A stretch of 64,000 nucleotides of DNA from Streptomyces stelliscabiei (GCF_014873495.1 NZ_JADBGF010000001.1:6014001-6078000); one strand, 5' to 3'; positions 43,152-51,495 are shown, counted from the stretch's first letter. Notes: generated from the letters alone by a model not told the origin. Made by a program: numbers and translations.

Positions 43152-44984
43152 ATGACGACGACCGACTCCGGCAACCGCGACAGCGCCGCCCGACGCGCGA
43201 GCGGGACCCCCGACGACAACGACCTCGGCGCCGCCGGCTCGCAGCTCTCCACCGCACCGGAGGAGGAAGCGCCCCACCTGCCCTCGCTGGGCGTGATCGG
43301 GTGGGCCCGCTGGTTCTGGCGTCAGCTGACGTCCATGCGGGTCGCGCTGCTGCTGCTGTTCATGCTGTCGCTCGCGGCGATCCCCGGTTCACTGATCCCG
43401 CAGTCGGGCCAGGACGAGTCCCGGGTCGTCGACTTCATGCGGCGCCACGACACACTGGGGCCCCTCTACGAGAGGCTCGGGCTGTTCCACGTCTACAGCT
43501 CGGTGTGGTTCTCCGCGATCTACATCCTCCTCTTCGTCTCGCTCATCGGCTGCATCGTGCCCCGCACGGGGCAGTTCGTCGGCCAGCTCCGGGGCCGCCC
43601 GCCGGGCGCGCCCAAGCGTCTGACCCGGCTGCCCGCCTACGCGACCTGGCGCACGGAGGCCACGCCGGAGCAGGTCCGCGAGGCCGCGCTGAAGGCGCTG
43701 AAGAAGCGCCGGTTCCGCGCGCATGTCGCCGGGGACGCCGTCGCCGCCGAGAAGGGCTATCTGCGGGAGGCGGGCAACCTCGCCTTCCACATCGCCCTGA
43801 TCGTGATGCTCGTCGCCTTCGCCTGGGGCCAGCTCTACCGGTCCGAGGGCAACAAGCTGATCGTCGAGGGCGACGGCTTCGCCAACACCCTCATCCAGTA
43901 CGACGACTTCAAGTCCGGCAACCTCTTCACCGCCGACGATCTCAACCCCTTCAGCTTCGACCTCAAGAACTTCCGGGCCACGTACGAGACGAGCGGCCCC
44001 AACAAGGGCACGCCGCGCGTCTTCGAGGCCTCCGTCGACTACGCGGTCGGCGCCGACGGCAAGGAGCGGCCGACCAGGATCGAGGTCAACAAGCCGCTGG
44101 AGATCGGCGACTCGAAGGTCTACCTGGTCAGCCACGGATACGCTCCCGTCGTCACCATCAAGGACGGCCGGGGCAAGGTCGTCTTCCAGGACGCGGCGCC
44201 GCTGCTGCCGCTGGATCCCAACATCACCTCCACCGGCGTGATCAAGGTCATGGACGGCTACCGCGACGCCGAGGGCGCGTGGGACCAGCTCGGTATCCAG
44301 GCCTTCTTCCTCCCGACGTACGGCGGCAAGAACACCGCCGTGGTCTCGCAGTTCCCCGCACTGCTGAACCCCGTGCTCAACCTGGAGCCGTACCACGGTG
44401 ACCTCCGGGTCAACGCGGGCATCCCGCAGAGCGTGTACCAGCTCGACAAGTCCAAGCTGAAGGAGTTCAAGGACTCCAAGGGCGCGCAGGTGCGGGAGAA
44501 CCTGAGGATCGGCGAGTCCATGACGCTGCCGAACGGGGCGGGCACGATCACCTTCGACGGGGTCAGGGAGTGGGCCGGCTTCCAGATCACCCAGCAGCCC
44601 GGCAGCGGATGGGCCCTCGGCGGCGCGATCACCGCCATCCTCGGGCTCGCCGGGTCCCTGTTCATCCAGCGCCGACGGGTGTGGGTGCGGGCGGTGACCG
44701 GCCCGGACGGGATCACCGTCGTGGAGATGGCCGGGCTGGGCCGCAGCGAGTCGGCGAAGGTGCCGGAGGAGCTGGGCGAGCTGGCGGCGGTCGTCCATGC
44801 CGAAGCGCCCACCGCCCCCGAGCCCGAGCCCGAGTCGGAGCCCGACAGCGAGCCGTCCGCCGCCGCCACGGCCACCCCCGCCGCCCCGGCGCCACGATCG
44901 CCCGCGGACAGCGCGGTCAGCGTGGGCCCGGACTCATCCACCCCCAAACCCCCAGCCGTACCCTCCGAAGGGGCCGAGCAGTGA
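43152..44984 (+). CDS. resB: Cytochrome c biogenesis protein ResB
   Basis: 610 residues from ATG 43152. Early membrane helices (MRVALLLLFMLSLAAIPGSLIPQ; WFSAIYILLFVSLIGCIVPR), a third after the insert (NLAFHIALIVMLVAFAWGQL) and a last near GWALGGAITAILGLAGSLFI frame a large extracytoplasmic domain. This is the ResB/Ccs1 layout. With CcsB it forms the System II haem-transport and haem-ligation complex. The N-terminal ~45 residues and the C-terminal ~75 (Glu/Pro/Ser-rich) are disordered extensions. It overlaps ccsB by GTGA. Confidence 0.94.
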   Translation: MTTTDSGNRDSAARRASGTPDDNDLGAAGSQLSTAPEEEAPHLPSLGVIGWARWFWRQLTSMRVALLLLFMLSLAAIPGSLIPQSGQDESRVVDFMRRHDTLGPLYERLGLFHVYSSVWFSAIYILLFVSLIGCIVPRTGQFVGQLRGRPPGAPKRLTRLPAYATWRTEATPEQVREAALKALKKRRFRAHVAGDAVAAEKGYLREAGNLAFHIALIVMLVAFAWGQLYRSEGNKLIVEGDGFANTLIQYDDFKSGNLFTADDLNPFSFDLKNFRATYETSGPNKGTPRVFEASVDYAVGADGKERPTRIEVNKPLEIGDSKVYLVSHGYAPVVTIKDGRGKVVFQDAAPLLPLDPNITSTGVIKVMDGYRDAEGAWDQLGIQAFFLPTYGGKNTAVVSQFPALLNPVLNLEPYHGDLRVNAGIPQSVYQLDKSKLKEFKDSKGAQVRENLRIGESMTLPNGAGTITFDGVREWAGFQITQQPGSGWALGGAITAILGLAGSLFIQRRRVWVRAVTGPDGITVVEMAGLGRSESAKVPEELGELAAVVHAEAPTAPEPEPESEPDSEPSAAATATPAAPAPRSPADSAVSVGPDSSTPKPPAVPSEGAEQ

Positions 44985-46105
44985 CTCTCGCCGCCGCCAC
45001 CAACGAAAATCTCGCCAACATCAGCAACACGTTGATCTACTCGGCGATGGCCGTGTACACCCTGGCCTTCTTCGCGTACATCGCCGAGTGGCTCTTCGGG
45101 AGCCGGAGCAAGGTCGGCCGCACGGCCGCCGCGCTCACCTCCGACCCGAAGGACGCCAAGAAGGCGGACGCGCCCGCGGTGACGGTGAAGTCCGCCGGCG
45201 GGACCAGCGTGCTGGAGCGGCCGAAGGTGGTCGTGCGGGCCGCCGCCGGTGCCCGGGACGTGCCGGACGGGCCGGGCGCGCACGGCGGGGACGAGCAGGG
45301 CGACCTCTACGGCCGTATCGCCGTGTCCCTCACCGCGCTGGCCTTCGTCGTCGAATTCGGCGGGGTGCTCACCCGGGCCCTCTCGGTGCAGCGGGCGCCG
45401 TGGGGCAACATGTACGAGTTCAACATCACCTTCTCCACCGTGGCCGTCGGGGTGTACCTCGCGCTGCTCGCGCTGAAGAAGAACGTCCGCTGGCTCGGGC
45501 TTCCGCTGATCACGACGGTCCTCCTCGATCTCGGTCTCGCCGTCACTGTCTTGTACACCGCCAGCGACCAGTTGGTTCCCGCCCTCCACTCGTACTGGCT
45601 CTACATCCACGTCTCCACCGCGATCTTCTGCGGCGCGGTCTTCTACGTCGGCGCGGTCGGCACGATCCTGTACCTGTTCAAGGACTCCTACGAGAGCAAG
45701 CTCGCGAGCGGCGGGCGGCCCGGCCGGTTCGCGACCTCCGTCATGGAGCGGCTGCCCGCCTCGGCCTCCCTCGACAAGTTCTCGTACCGCGTCAACGCGG
45801 CCGTCTTCCCGCTGTGGACGTTCACGATCATCGCGGGCGCGATCTGGGCGGGCGACGCGTGGGGCCGCTACTGGGGCTGGGACCCGAAGGAGACCTGGTC
45901 CTTCATCACCTGGGTCGCCTACGCCTGCTACCTGCACGCCCGCGCCACGGCCGGCTGGAAGGGCCGCAAGGCCGCGTACATCGCGATCGTCGCCTTCGCC
46001 TGCTGGCTGTTCAACTACTACGGCGTCAACATCTTCGTCAGCGGCAAGCACTCCTACGCGGACGTGGGCCTGGCCGTGCTGCACTCCGTCGGAGGCCGGG
46101 CCTGA
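44981..46105 (+). CDS. ccsB: c-type cytochrome biogenesis protein CcsB (CcsA/ResC family)
   Basis: 374 residues from GTG 44981, overlapping the resB stop. About eight membrane helices. The haem-handling WWD-type signature is present as WGRYWGWDPKETWSFITWV, with conserved histidines in HSYWLYIHVSTAIF and KHSYADVG. A charged cytoplasmic linker of ~75 residues follows helix 1. It presents haem to apocytochromes on the outer face together with ResB. Last gene of the operon; a strong terminator follows 45 bp later. Confidence 0.95.
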   Translation: MTLAAATNENLANISNTLIYSAMAVYTLAFFAYIAEWLFGSRSKVGRTAAALTSDPKDAKKADAPAVTVKSAGGTSVLERPKVVVRAAAGARDVPDGPGAHGGDEQGDLYGRIAVSLTALAFVVEFGGVLTRALSVQRAPWGNMYEFNITFSTVAVGVYLALLALKKNVRWLGLPLITTVLLDLGLAVTVLYTASDQLVPALHSYWLYIHVSTAIFCGAVFYVGAVGTILYLFKDSYESKLASGGRPGRFATSVMERLPASASLDKFSYRVNAAVFPLWTFTIIAGAIWAGDAWGRYWGWDPKETWSFITWVAYACYLHARATAGWKGRKAAYIAIVAFACWLFNYYGVNIFVSGKHSYADVGLAVLHSVGGRA

Positions 46106-46150
46106 CGGTTCGGCTCCGGCAGCACCCCCGCCGCCGTACGGCTTCGCACA

Positions 46151-46196
46151 CCGAAGGCCGGTTCCCATGACACGTCACAGGGGAACCGGCCTTCGG
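46151..46196. terminator. Bidirectional terminator, 16-bp perfect stem
   Basis: CCGAAGGCCGGTTCCC at 46151-46166 pairs perfectly with 46181-46196 around a 14-nt loop. It lies 45 bp after ccsB and 15 bp beyond the stop of the convergent STAND-like gene, so it serves both. Confidence 0.88.
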
Positions 46197-46211
46197 CGTA
46201 CGGACGAGCCC

Positions 46212-47216
46212 TCAGGGGCCCACAGGAGGCGGCAGGGACACCAGCAGCGCCCGTGACGACGGCGTACTGCCCGGTGTCCAGCCGCCCGTACCGGCCATCC
46301 CGGGGAGCGTGCGGCGGGTGGCGTTCCGCAGGGCCGGGTGGTCCCGGCCGCGCAGTCCGGCGAAGAACGCCACCCGGTCGGCCCTGCCCTCGGCCCGGTC
46401 GTGCAGGACGGACTCCATCAGCCGCCGCCCGGCCGTCTCCTGCACGTTGTCCAGCAGGACCACCGGCCGGCCGGCTCGCTGCGCCCGGGGCACGACCCCC
46501 GCGTACGCGTCGTCCAGGTCGGCGAGCAGTGCCCGTACGAGTTGGTGTTCAGCGTGGGTGCGGGCGTCGCCGCCCGCCCGGAAGTGCCGCGAGAGGAGTA
46601 TCAGGCCGAGCTTCGGGTTTCCGGCCGCGTGCGGATGGTCGCGGTACCAGACCGCGCCCCGGCGCAGCCGCCGGTGCGAGGACGACATCCCCTCGCTGAA
46701 CGCCTCCAGCGCCGCCTCGATGATCGCCTCCACCGCCGGCTGCCCCTGCACCGACATCGACGACACCAGCCGCGCCACGGCCTTTCCCACCCACCGTCCC
46801 GCCAGCCAGCCGCCCGTGTCGCTCAGCAGCAGCACCCGCTCGGCCTCGGCGCAGACCCGCGACAGCCCGCGATCCCCCCAGCCCCCGGCCGCGACCGCGA
46901 GCAGTCCGCACGCCAGCCGGGGGAACGTGATCCGCCCCGCCCCGCCCACGGGCTCCCCGAGCTGCTCCGCGACGGCCGACAGGGCCTCGTAGGCGGGTGA
47001 CCAGGTCTCCGGGGGCCGGCCCTGCGGAGGCCGGTCGAACCGTGCCTCCTCGCCGTCGATCAGGGCGACAGGCATCCGTCCCGTGTACGCGGCCCGCAGC
47101 TCCCGCAGCGCCGTGCCCCGGGCTTCCGCCAGCACCACGAAGGGGAGGGCGTCGGAGTGCTCGTACGCCGCGGGTATGTCGAAGAGGGCGTGGGTGTGCG
47201 TCGTTGCCGTTGTCAT
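46212..47216 (-). CDS. STAND-like NTPase-related protein lacking a Walker A motif
   Basis: 334 residues from ATG 47216; TTG 47234 is an alternative, and neither has a strong ribosome site. LPFVVLAEARGTALRELRAAYTGRMPVALID sits where actinomycete STAND NTPases usually have a Gly-x-x-Gly-x-Gly-Lys-Thr loop, but no GKS/GKT is present. Further on, RPVVLLDNVQETAGRRLMESVL resembles Walker B, and VAFFAGLRGRDHPALRN the following strand. The protein ends soon after (RALLVSLPPPVGP), so it is shorter than larger relatives I recall. It may be a degenerate or ATP-independent adaptor, or a decaying gene. Function unknown. Confidence 0.6.
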   Translation of the reverse strand: MTTATTHTHALFDIPAAYEHSDALPFVVLAEARGTALRELRAAYTGRMPVALIDGEEARFDRPPQGRPPETWSPAYEALSAVAEQLGEPVGGAGRITFPRLACGLLAVAAGGWGDRGLSRVCAEAERVLLLSDTGGWLAGRWVGKAVARLVSSMSVQGQPAVEAIIEAALEAFSEGMSSSHRRLRRGAVWYRDHPHAAGNPKLGLILLSRHFRAGGDARTHAEHQLVRALLADLDDAYAGVVPRAQRAGRPVVLLDNVQETAGRRLMESVLHDRAEGRADRVAFFAGLRGRDHPALRNATRRTLPGMAGTGGWTPGSTPSSRALLVSLPPPVGP

Positions 47217-47289
47217 AGCTGCTGTGGGTATCAACAGCTGTGGGGCAAGGGGCAGTTGTTTCGGAGTACGGCGAAGTCTGCCCGTTCGC

Positions 47290-47490
47290 TTACGAACCCG
47301 ACCGTACGGCGCCTATGAAGGAGAGCCAGGCGGAGCGGTTGATGACCAGTACCGGGCCGTCGGGGTTCTTGCTGTCACGGACGGGGACGAGTCCGGGGAA
47401 ACCGGGGGCTACTTCGATGCAGTCGCCGCCGTTGTCGTCGCTGTAGGTGCTCTTGATCCAGGTCGCCGTGCTCAGCTGGTACTCGTCCAT
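47290..47490 (-). CDS. DUF397 protein
   Basis: 66 residues from ATG 47490 (MDEYQLSTATWIKSTYSDDNGGDCIEVAPG... VPVRDSKNPDGPVLVINRSAWLSFIGAV), a textbook DUF397 sequence. In Streptomyces these small proteins are encoded next to XRE regulators of the BldB-associated type and are thought to act with them in development or antibiotic control. It is overlapped, in another frame, by the C-terminus of the XRE gene. Cytosolic. Confidence 0.9.
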   Translation of the reverse strand: MDEYQLSTATWIKSTYSDDNGGDCIEVAPGFPGLVPVRDSKNPDGPVLVINRSAWLSFIGAVRSGS

Positions 47491-48322
47491 GATCCCCGTA
47501 CCCCTCCATCACGTCGCTGATCAGCGCGGCGGACTCGCGAGCTGACGGAGCGTCGGCCCTGAGCACATCATAGGTCTGGCTATGTCGTACGAAGACGGCC
47601 GGATCGTCGCTGAAGTAGCCACGGTCCAAGGTCTCCGAGTAAACCCACTTGTGTCCGTCCGGCATCGTGATCAGCGACATCGAGCCGCTGGGGCGGACGA
47701 CTCCGGGAAGGGCGGCCGGGGCCATCTGGATGTGGATGTTGGCCTGCCTGGCGACGTTGAGCAAGTGCGCGCACTGGCCCCGCATGACGTCGGGGTCGCC
47801 GACGAGGTTGCGCAGGCAGCTCTCGTCCAGCACCACGGCGTAGAACGGGCCGCCGGGCTCCAGGAAGCGCTGCTGTCGGCTCAGCCTGGCCCGCACACGC
47901 TCGTCCACCTCGTCGGAACTCCTGCGGCGACGGCTGAAGAGCGCCTCCATGTAGTCCACTGTCTGCAACAGGCCCGGAATGACGCGCTCGTGGTACGCCC
48001 GCAGATCGACAACCTCGGTGTCCATCTCGGCCCGGCGCCTGAACCAATCCGGATGCTCCACCTGCGGGTACCAGTCCACCTTGGCCCACATCCGAGCCAA
48101 CACCCCACCCGTGTCCAGCACTTCATCGCACCGCTTCGCCAACTGCTCGCTCGGCACCCGGGTGCCCGCCTCGACCTTCGCCACCTGGGAGCGGTCGCAC
48201 GGGACCTCTCTCGCGAGGGACTCCTGGGTCAGCAGGGCCGCCTCGCGGTAGTGCCGGAGCACCTCGCCGAACAGGGCCGAACTTCCGGCCCCGCCGGCCC
48301 CTTCCGCGTTCCGCCTCGTCAT
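47375..48322 (-). CDS. XRE-family regulator with DUF5753 domain
   Basis: 315 residues from ATG 48322, with GAGGGGGAC upstream. Residues ~15-75 are an HTH (FGEVLRHYREAALLTQESLAREVPCDRSQVAKVEAG). Residues ~100-275 are DUF5753 (AYHERVIPGLLQTVDYMEALF... YAVVLDESCLRNLVGDPDVMRGQCAHLL... SLITMPDGHKWVYSETLDRGYFSDDP). Homologues I recall stop near VMEGYG, close to the DUF397 start; here the frame continues ~40 residues as Arg/Gln/His-rich sequence inside DUF397. That extension is probably non-native. It forms a regulator pair with the DUF397 protein. Confidence 0.88.
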   Translation of the reverse strand: MTRRNAEGAGGAGSSALFGEVLRHYREAALLTQESLAREVPCDRSQVAKVEAGTRVPSEQLAKRCDEVLDTGGVLARMWAKVDWYPQVEHPDWFRRRAEMDTEVVDLRAYHERVIPGLLQTVDYMEALFSRRRRSSDEVDERVRARLSRQQRFLEPGGPFYAVVLDESCLRNLVGDPDVMRGQCAHLLNVARQANIHIQMAPAALPGVVRPSGSMSLITMPDGHKWVYSETLDRGYFSDDPAVFVRHSQTYDVLRADAPSARESAALISDVMEGYGDHGRVPAEHGDLDQEHLQRRQRRRLHRSSPRFPRTRPRP

Positions 48323-48417
48323 GACGTCCCCCTCGTGCCGTCCGTGGCAAAGGTCCAGTGCCACACGTACCGCATTGATGGCGACCGTTCCCTTCGGCGA
48401 CGCTGTGTACACCCAGA

Positions 48418-48663
48418 GTGACGGAACAGGGCTGTGGAGTGTGCGTGGAACCAGTGGAACCAGAGGGACAGCTTGTCTACGATCCGCGGACGCGGCGCGT
48501 GGGGGAGTACCGGGACAGGGTCGGGCCGTACGCGATGCTGCGGCCGGTGGGCGGCGGCCGGGAGTGGGAGGCGGACCCGGGGACGCTGCGGCCGGCGACC
48601 GATGCGGAGCGGATCGGGGCGCTGGTGAGGGCGGCCAACCAGCGGACGAGGAGGAGGGTGTGA
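48418..48663 (+). CDS. Small conserved hypothetical protein
   Basis: 81 residues from GTG 48418. An Arg/Glu/Pro-rich, Cys-containing sequence (GCGVCVEPVEPEGQLVYDPRTRRVGEYRD... RPVGGGREWEADPGTLRPATDAERIGALVRAANQ). I recognise it as a type often found downstream or opposite XRE/DUF397 genes in Streptomyces, but know no function. It is divergent from the XRE gene and overlaps the next gene by GTGA, so they are coupled. Confidence 0.72.
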   Translation: MTEQGCGVCVEPVEPEGQLVYDPRTRRVGEYRDRVGPYAMLRPVGGGREWEADPGTLRPATDAERIGALVRAANQRTRRRV

Positions 48664-49097
48664 CGGTACGTCGACATGACCCCTTGGGCGGCCTGGGCAG
48701 CCCGCCCGTTCCGGCGCCCGGCTGTGCCGCCTGCGCCGATCTGGCCGTACGGCGGGGCGAGGCCCGAGCCCGGTACGACCGGAGCGCGGAGACCGACGCG
48801 AACGTGCTGCTGCGTCACCATCAGCGACGGGAGCACGCCGGAGGTGCCCGTACGCGGCGGGTGTTCCGGTACGTGCCGTACGTCATCGCCCAGGACGCCA
48901 CGGCGGAGCCGGAGTACGAGGCGCGGTGCGTGTCGGGCGACGAGACGGAGTGCGGTGCGGAGTCGGGCGTACGGAGTGATCCGGCGGCGGTGGAGGAGTG
49001 GCAGCGCGGACACACCCAGGAGACCGGGCACCTGCGGTACCGGCGGAGCTTCGGCGACTACTCGGTGCTGGAGCCGCTGGAGGAGGTGCCCCTGTGA
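48660..49097 (+). CDS. Small conserved hypothetical protein, DUF7848-like
   Basis: 145 residues from GTG 48660, overlapping the previous stop. The N-terminal part contains C-x-x-C (PGCAACADLAVRRGEARA). The C-terminal ~80 residues read RVFRYVPYVIAQDATAEPEYEARCVSGDETECGAESGVRSDPAAVEEWQRGHTQETGHLRYRRSF, with paired Cys that could bind zinc; the pattern resembles DUF7848 (recalled). The N- and C-terminal parts may be a fusion of two small genes. Function unknown. Cytosolic. Confidence 0.72.
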   Translation: MTVRRHDPLGGLGSPPVPAPGCAACADLAVRRGEARARYDRSAETDANVLLRHHQRREHAGGARTRRVFRYVPYVIAQDATAEPEYEARCVSGDETECGAESGVRSDPAAVEEWQRGHTQETGHLRYRRSFGDYSVLEPLEEVPL

Positions 49098-49350
49098 CGA
49101 CGGTGAGGGTGCACGCGCCGACGTCGTTCGAAGGTCCTCACTTCGCATATCGATGCGGGGAATCGGACATTCCGGCCCTGTCGATGCCCCTGGTGGCGCT
49201 GTGCCCGTGGTTGTCCCGTGAAGTAACTCGCAGGTCAGGAGTGACGGTAGGGGGAGGGGTGACCCGGCTGGAACACTCCTTCACGCCGGAGCGCGGGGTC
49301 TCATAGCTTCGAGTCGTCCGAACTGTCACCCAGTACAGGAGTGAACAGAA

Positions 49351-49728
49351 ATGAGACGCATCCGAAGGCTCGCCGCATCCGGCGCGGTCGTGGCCGCGTT
49401 GATGGCCGGCACCAGTGCCATCTCCATGACCAGCGCGACGGCGGCCCCGGCTGCCCCGGCAAAGGAATTCGCCCCCACCGCCCTCTACTGCGGGTACCAC
49501 GGCGCCGTCACCCCGCCCGAGATCGCGTACGGCAGCACCGGAAACGCCGTGCGCGAGGCCCAGTGTCTGCTCCAGTACTGGGGCTTCTACATCGGCCCGA
49601 CCGGCGTCGACGGTGACTTCGGCGGCAACACCCGAACGGCCACCCGTGACTTCCAGGCCACCTGCCGCATAGGCGTCGACGGCCGCATCGGGCCCATCAC
49701 CTGGAACCGCCTGCGCAACGGCTGCTGA
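49351..49728 (+). CDS. Secreted peptidoglycan-binding domain protein
   Basis: 125 residues from ATG 49351. Sec signal MRRIRRLAASGAVVAALMAG...ATAAPAAPA, then one peptidoglycan-binding module (YGSTGNAVREAQCLLQYWGFYIGPTGVDGDFGGNTRTATRDFQATCRIGVDGRIGPITWNRL) with three Cys. It has no enzymatic domain, so it probably binds the wall or acts as a secreted signal or inhibitor. It is upstream of a second, similar gene. Confidence 0.85.
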   Translation: MRRIRRLAASGAVVAALMAGTSAISMTSATAAPAAPAKEFAPTALYCGYHGAVTPPEIAYGSTGNAVREAQCLLQYWGFYIGPTGVDGDFGGNTRTATRDFQATCRIGVDGRIGPITWNRLRNGC

Positions 49729-49828
49729 CCGCATCCGTGCCTCACTGTCGGCCCGCGGTCCCCGACCGCGGGCCGACACCCGTTTTCCCCACCGCACACC
49801 TCGCACCTCCCTGGGAGGCGACCGCGTC

Positions 49829-50221
49829 ATGCCCGGTACGTTCCGTACGCTTCGCGGGCCCCGTCCCCGCCCGGGCCGCGCGGGTCCCGGACTCGGCGCT
49901 CTCCTCGCGGTGGTGACCGGCCTCGCGCTCGGCCCGAGCGCGGCACCGGCCCTCGCCGACACCCCCGCGCGGGCCCTCTACGCCGAGCCCGCCGCATGCC
50001 CGTGGGGCGCCTCGTCGCATCCCACCGGCTTCCGGATCGGTGCGTCCGGCACCGGCGTCGCCCATCTGCAATGCCTGCTCATCCGGCTCGGCTACACCGT
50101 CGCGGACCACGGTGTCTACGACGCGCGGACCCACCAGGCGGTGCGTGAGTTCTGCCGCGCCGAGGGCATCGGCTACGACGGCGTTCTCGGCCCGGTCTTC
50201 TGGACGGCCCTGCACCGATGA
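49829..50221 (+). CDS. Secreted peptidoglycan-binding domain protein
   Basis: 130 residues from ATG 49829. A long Arg/Pro/Gly N-terminus leads to a signal peptide (LGALLAVVTGLALGPSAAPALADTPARA). A PG-binding module follows (IGASGTGVAHLQCLLIRLGYTVADHGVYDARTHQAVREFCRAEGIGYDGVLGPVFWTALH) with one Cys pair. It is similar in layout to the preceding gene but clearly diverged. It is convergent with the GntR gene, 6 bp away. Confidence 0.82.
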   Translation: MPGTFRTLRGPRPRPGRAGPGLGALLAVVTGLALGPSAAPALADTPARALYAEPAACPWGASSHPTGFRIGASGTGVAHLQCLLIRLGYTVADHGVYDARTHQAVREFCRAEGIGYDGVLGPVFWTALHR

Positions 50222-50227
50222 CCGCGC

Positions 50228-50623
50228 TCAGGGCGGGCCCGGCCGTTCCGGCCCCAGAGCGTCGCGCACGGCGGTGAGGATCGCCTCCGGGTCCGCGCCC
50301 AGGGCGCGGGCCGAGGAGGTGAAGTCGCGCGCCAGAGTGGTGAGTTGGTGAGTGTCGGGGCGGGGCGGCCGGACCGGTGGGGCCGCCACCCGGGTGCCGG
50401 CCCCCCGGCGGGTGCGGATCAGCGCGCCGGCCTCCAGCTCGCGGTAGGCGCGGGCGACCGTGCCCGGGGCCAGCCCGAGGTCGGTGGCCAGCTGGCGGAC
50501 GGTCGGCAGCCGGTCGCCCTCGGCCAGCCGGCCGGTGACGATCAGCGCGGCGAGCTGGGCGCGGATCTGCTCGTACGGCGGGACCTGGCTGGTGGTGTCG
50601 ACGCGGACGGCGGCCTCACTCAT
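50228..50623 (-). CDS. GntR-family regulator, YtrA subfamily
   Basis: 131 residues. An N-terminal winged helix (PYEQIRAQLAALIVTGRLAEGDRLPTVRQLATDLGLAPGTVARAYRELEAGALIRTRRGAGTRV) and a short C-terminal helical tail without an effector domain, which is the YtrA type. It lies downstream of, and overlaps by 8 bp, the membrane-protein gene it probably regulates. The two-operator promoter at 51427-51495 is the likely target, giving autoregulation. Signal unknown; YtrA-type regulators often control transporters or membrane stress genes. Confidence 0.9.
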   Translation of the reverse strand: MSEAAVRVDTTSQVPPYEQIRAQLAALIVTGRLAEGDRLPTVRQLATDLGLAPGTVARAYRELEAGALIRTRRGAGTRVAAPPVRPPRPDTHQLTTLARDFTSSARALGADPEAILTAVRDALGPERPGPP

Positions 50624-51407
50624 CGGCGGAGACCCCCTCCGCCGCCTCGTCGTCGACGGCCCGGGGCGCCACCACGGTGACCAGGGACCAGACGACGGTG
50701 AACAGGTTCAGGAGGGCGAGCGGGTAGAACACCCAGAAGGTGAGCACGCCCAGCACGCCGGCGCAGCCCGTCTCCGTCAACGCGAGGGAGACCATCAGCA
50801 CGGCGTACAACTGCTGGCTCGACACCAGCAGACCCCAGGCCCCGGTGACGGCCCACGCGCGGTCCCGGCGCTGCTGTTCCTCGCCCGGACCGTGGGTGAT
50901 GCGACGCAGGGCCCACACGCAGGTGGGGGTGGCTATGGCGAGCGCGCCGAACATCGGGAGGGTGTAGTAGAGGCCGGGCCACGGGCCGGCGGTCGCGCGC
51001 ATCCCGTTGCAGGTGAGGGTGAGGACCTTGCCCGTGCTCAGGATGCGGTCGGGGTCGACGGAGGCCGTGGCGGCCGTGAGCACCAGCAGGACGGCGAGGG
51101 AGACCCCCTGGAGCGCGATCAGGGGGCCCATGTGCGGGGGGACGTGGTCTCGGACCAGGCGCGGGGCGAGGCTCGCGGTGCGGACCGCCTCCTGGGGGCG
51201 CAGGGTCAGGGCGTCGGCGAGGAGGACTCCGGCCACCGAGCACAGGCCGAAGGCGGTGATGCAGAACACCACGCGCTGTTCGAACTCGACGTCCCCCAGC
51301 GTGGACAGCGCCTGGGCGAGCACGAGACCGATGGCCAGCCCGGACCAGCGGGCGTAGTGGTCGGCGTGGTCGAGGAGCCGGTGCCGGAGCGGGGCGGTGT
51401 CGAGCAT
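50616..51407 (-). CDS. Multi-pass membrane protein of the GntR operon
   Basis: 263 residues from ATG 51407 (MLDTAPLRHRLLDHADHY), preceded by GGGGGGAT; ATG 51428 lies inside an operator and is rejected. About five to six hydrophobic segments (GLAIGLVLAQALSTLG, VVFCITAFGLCSVAGVLLADALTL, GVSLAVLLVLTAATASV, LYYTLPMFGALAIATPTCVWAL, WGLLVSSQQLYAVLMVSLALTE, FWVFYPLALLNLFTVVWSLVTVVAP). No transporter family is recognised. Polycistronic with the GntR gene. Confidence 0.78.
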   Translation of the reverse strand: MLDTAPLRHRLLDHADHYARWSGLAIGLVLAQALSTLGDVEFEQRVVFCITAFGLCSVAGVLLADALTLRPQEAVRTASLAPRLVRDHVPPHMGPLIALQGVSLAVLLVLTAATASVDPDRILSTGKVLTLTCNGMRATAGPWPGLYYTLPMFGALAIATPTCVWALRRITHGPGEEQQRRDRAWAVTGAWGLLVSSQQLYAVLMVSLALTETGCAGVLGVLTFWVFYPLALLNLFTVVWSLVTVVAPRAVDDEAAEGVSADE

Positions 51408-51426
51408 GCGGAGATCCCCCCGGATC

Positions 51427-51454
51427 ATCTTGTATCAATCGGTGAGTACAAGAT
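51427..51454. promoter_or_regulatory. GntR operator site 1
   Basis: Perfect 8-bp inverted repeat ATCTTGTA (51427-51434) and TACAAGAT (51447-51454), 28 bp overall, 20 bp upstream of the membrane-protein start at 51407. AT-rich in a GC-rich genome. It overlaps the likely core promoter of the membrane protein/GntR operon. Confidence 0.75.
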
Positions 51455-51467
51455 GCCCCGGGCCGGG

Positions 51468-51495
51468 ATCTTGTGTCAAACGCTCGATACAAGAT
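51468..51495. promoter_or_regulatory. GntR operator site 2
   Basis: ATCTTGTGTC (51468-51477) and GATACAAGAT (51486-51495) match the same 28-bp palindrome, with 9 of 10 arm positions complementary. Its start is 41 bp from site 1, about four helical turns, so two dimers could bind the same face and cooperate. Confidence 0.75.

Noticed and set aside
46151..46196. Possible attachment site or operator from the long perfect palindrome
   Set aside because: It lies exactly between two convergent gene ends and has terminator geometry; no integrase or regulator is adjacent.
49260..49310. A sigma-E-type promoter (GGAAC ... GTCTC) upstream of the first peptidoglycan-binding gene
   Set aside because: The spacer is 23 nt, too long for the known consensus.
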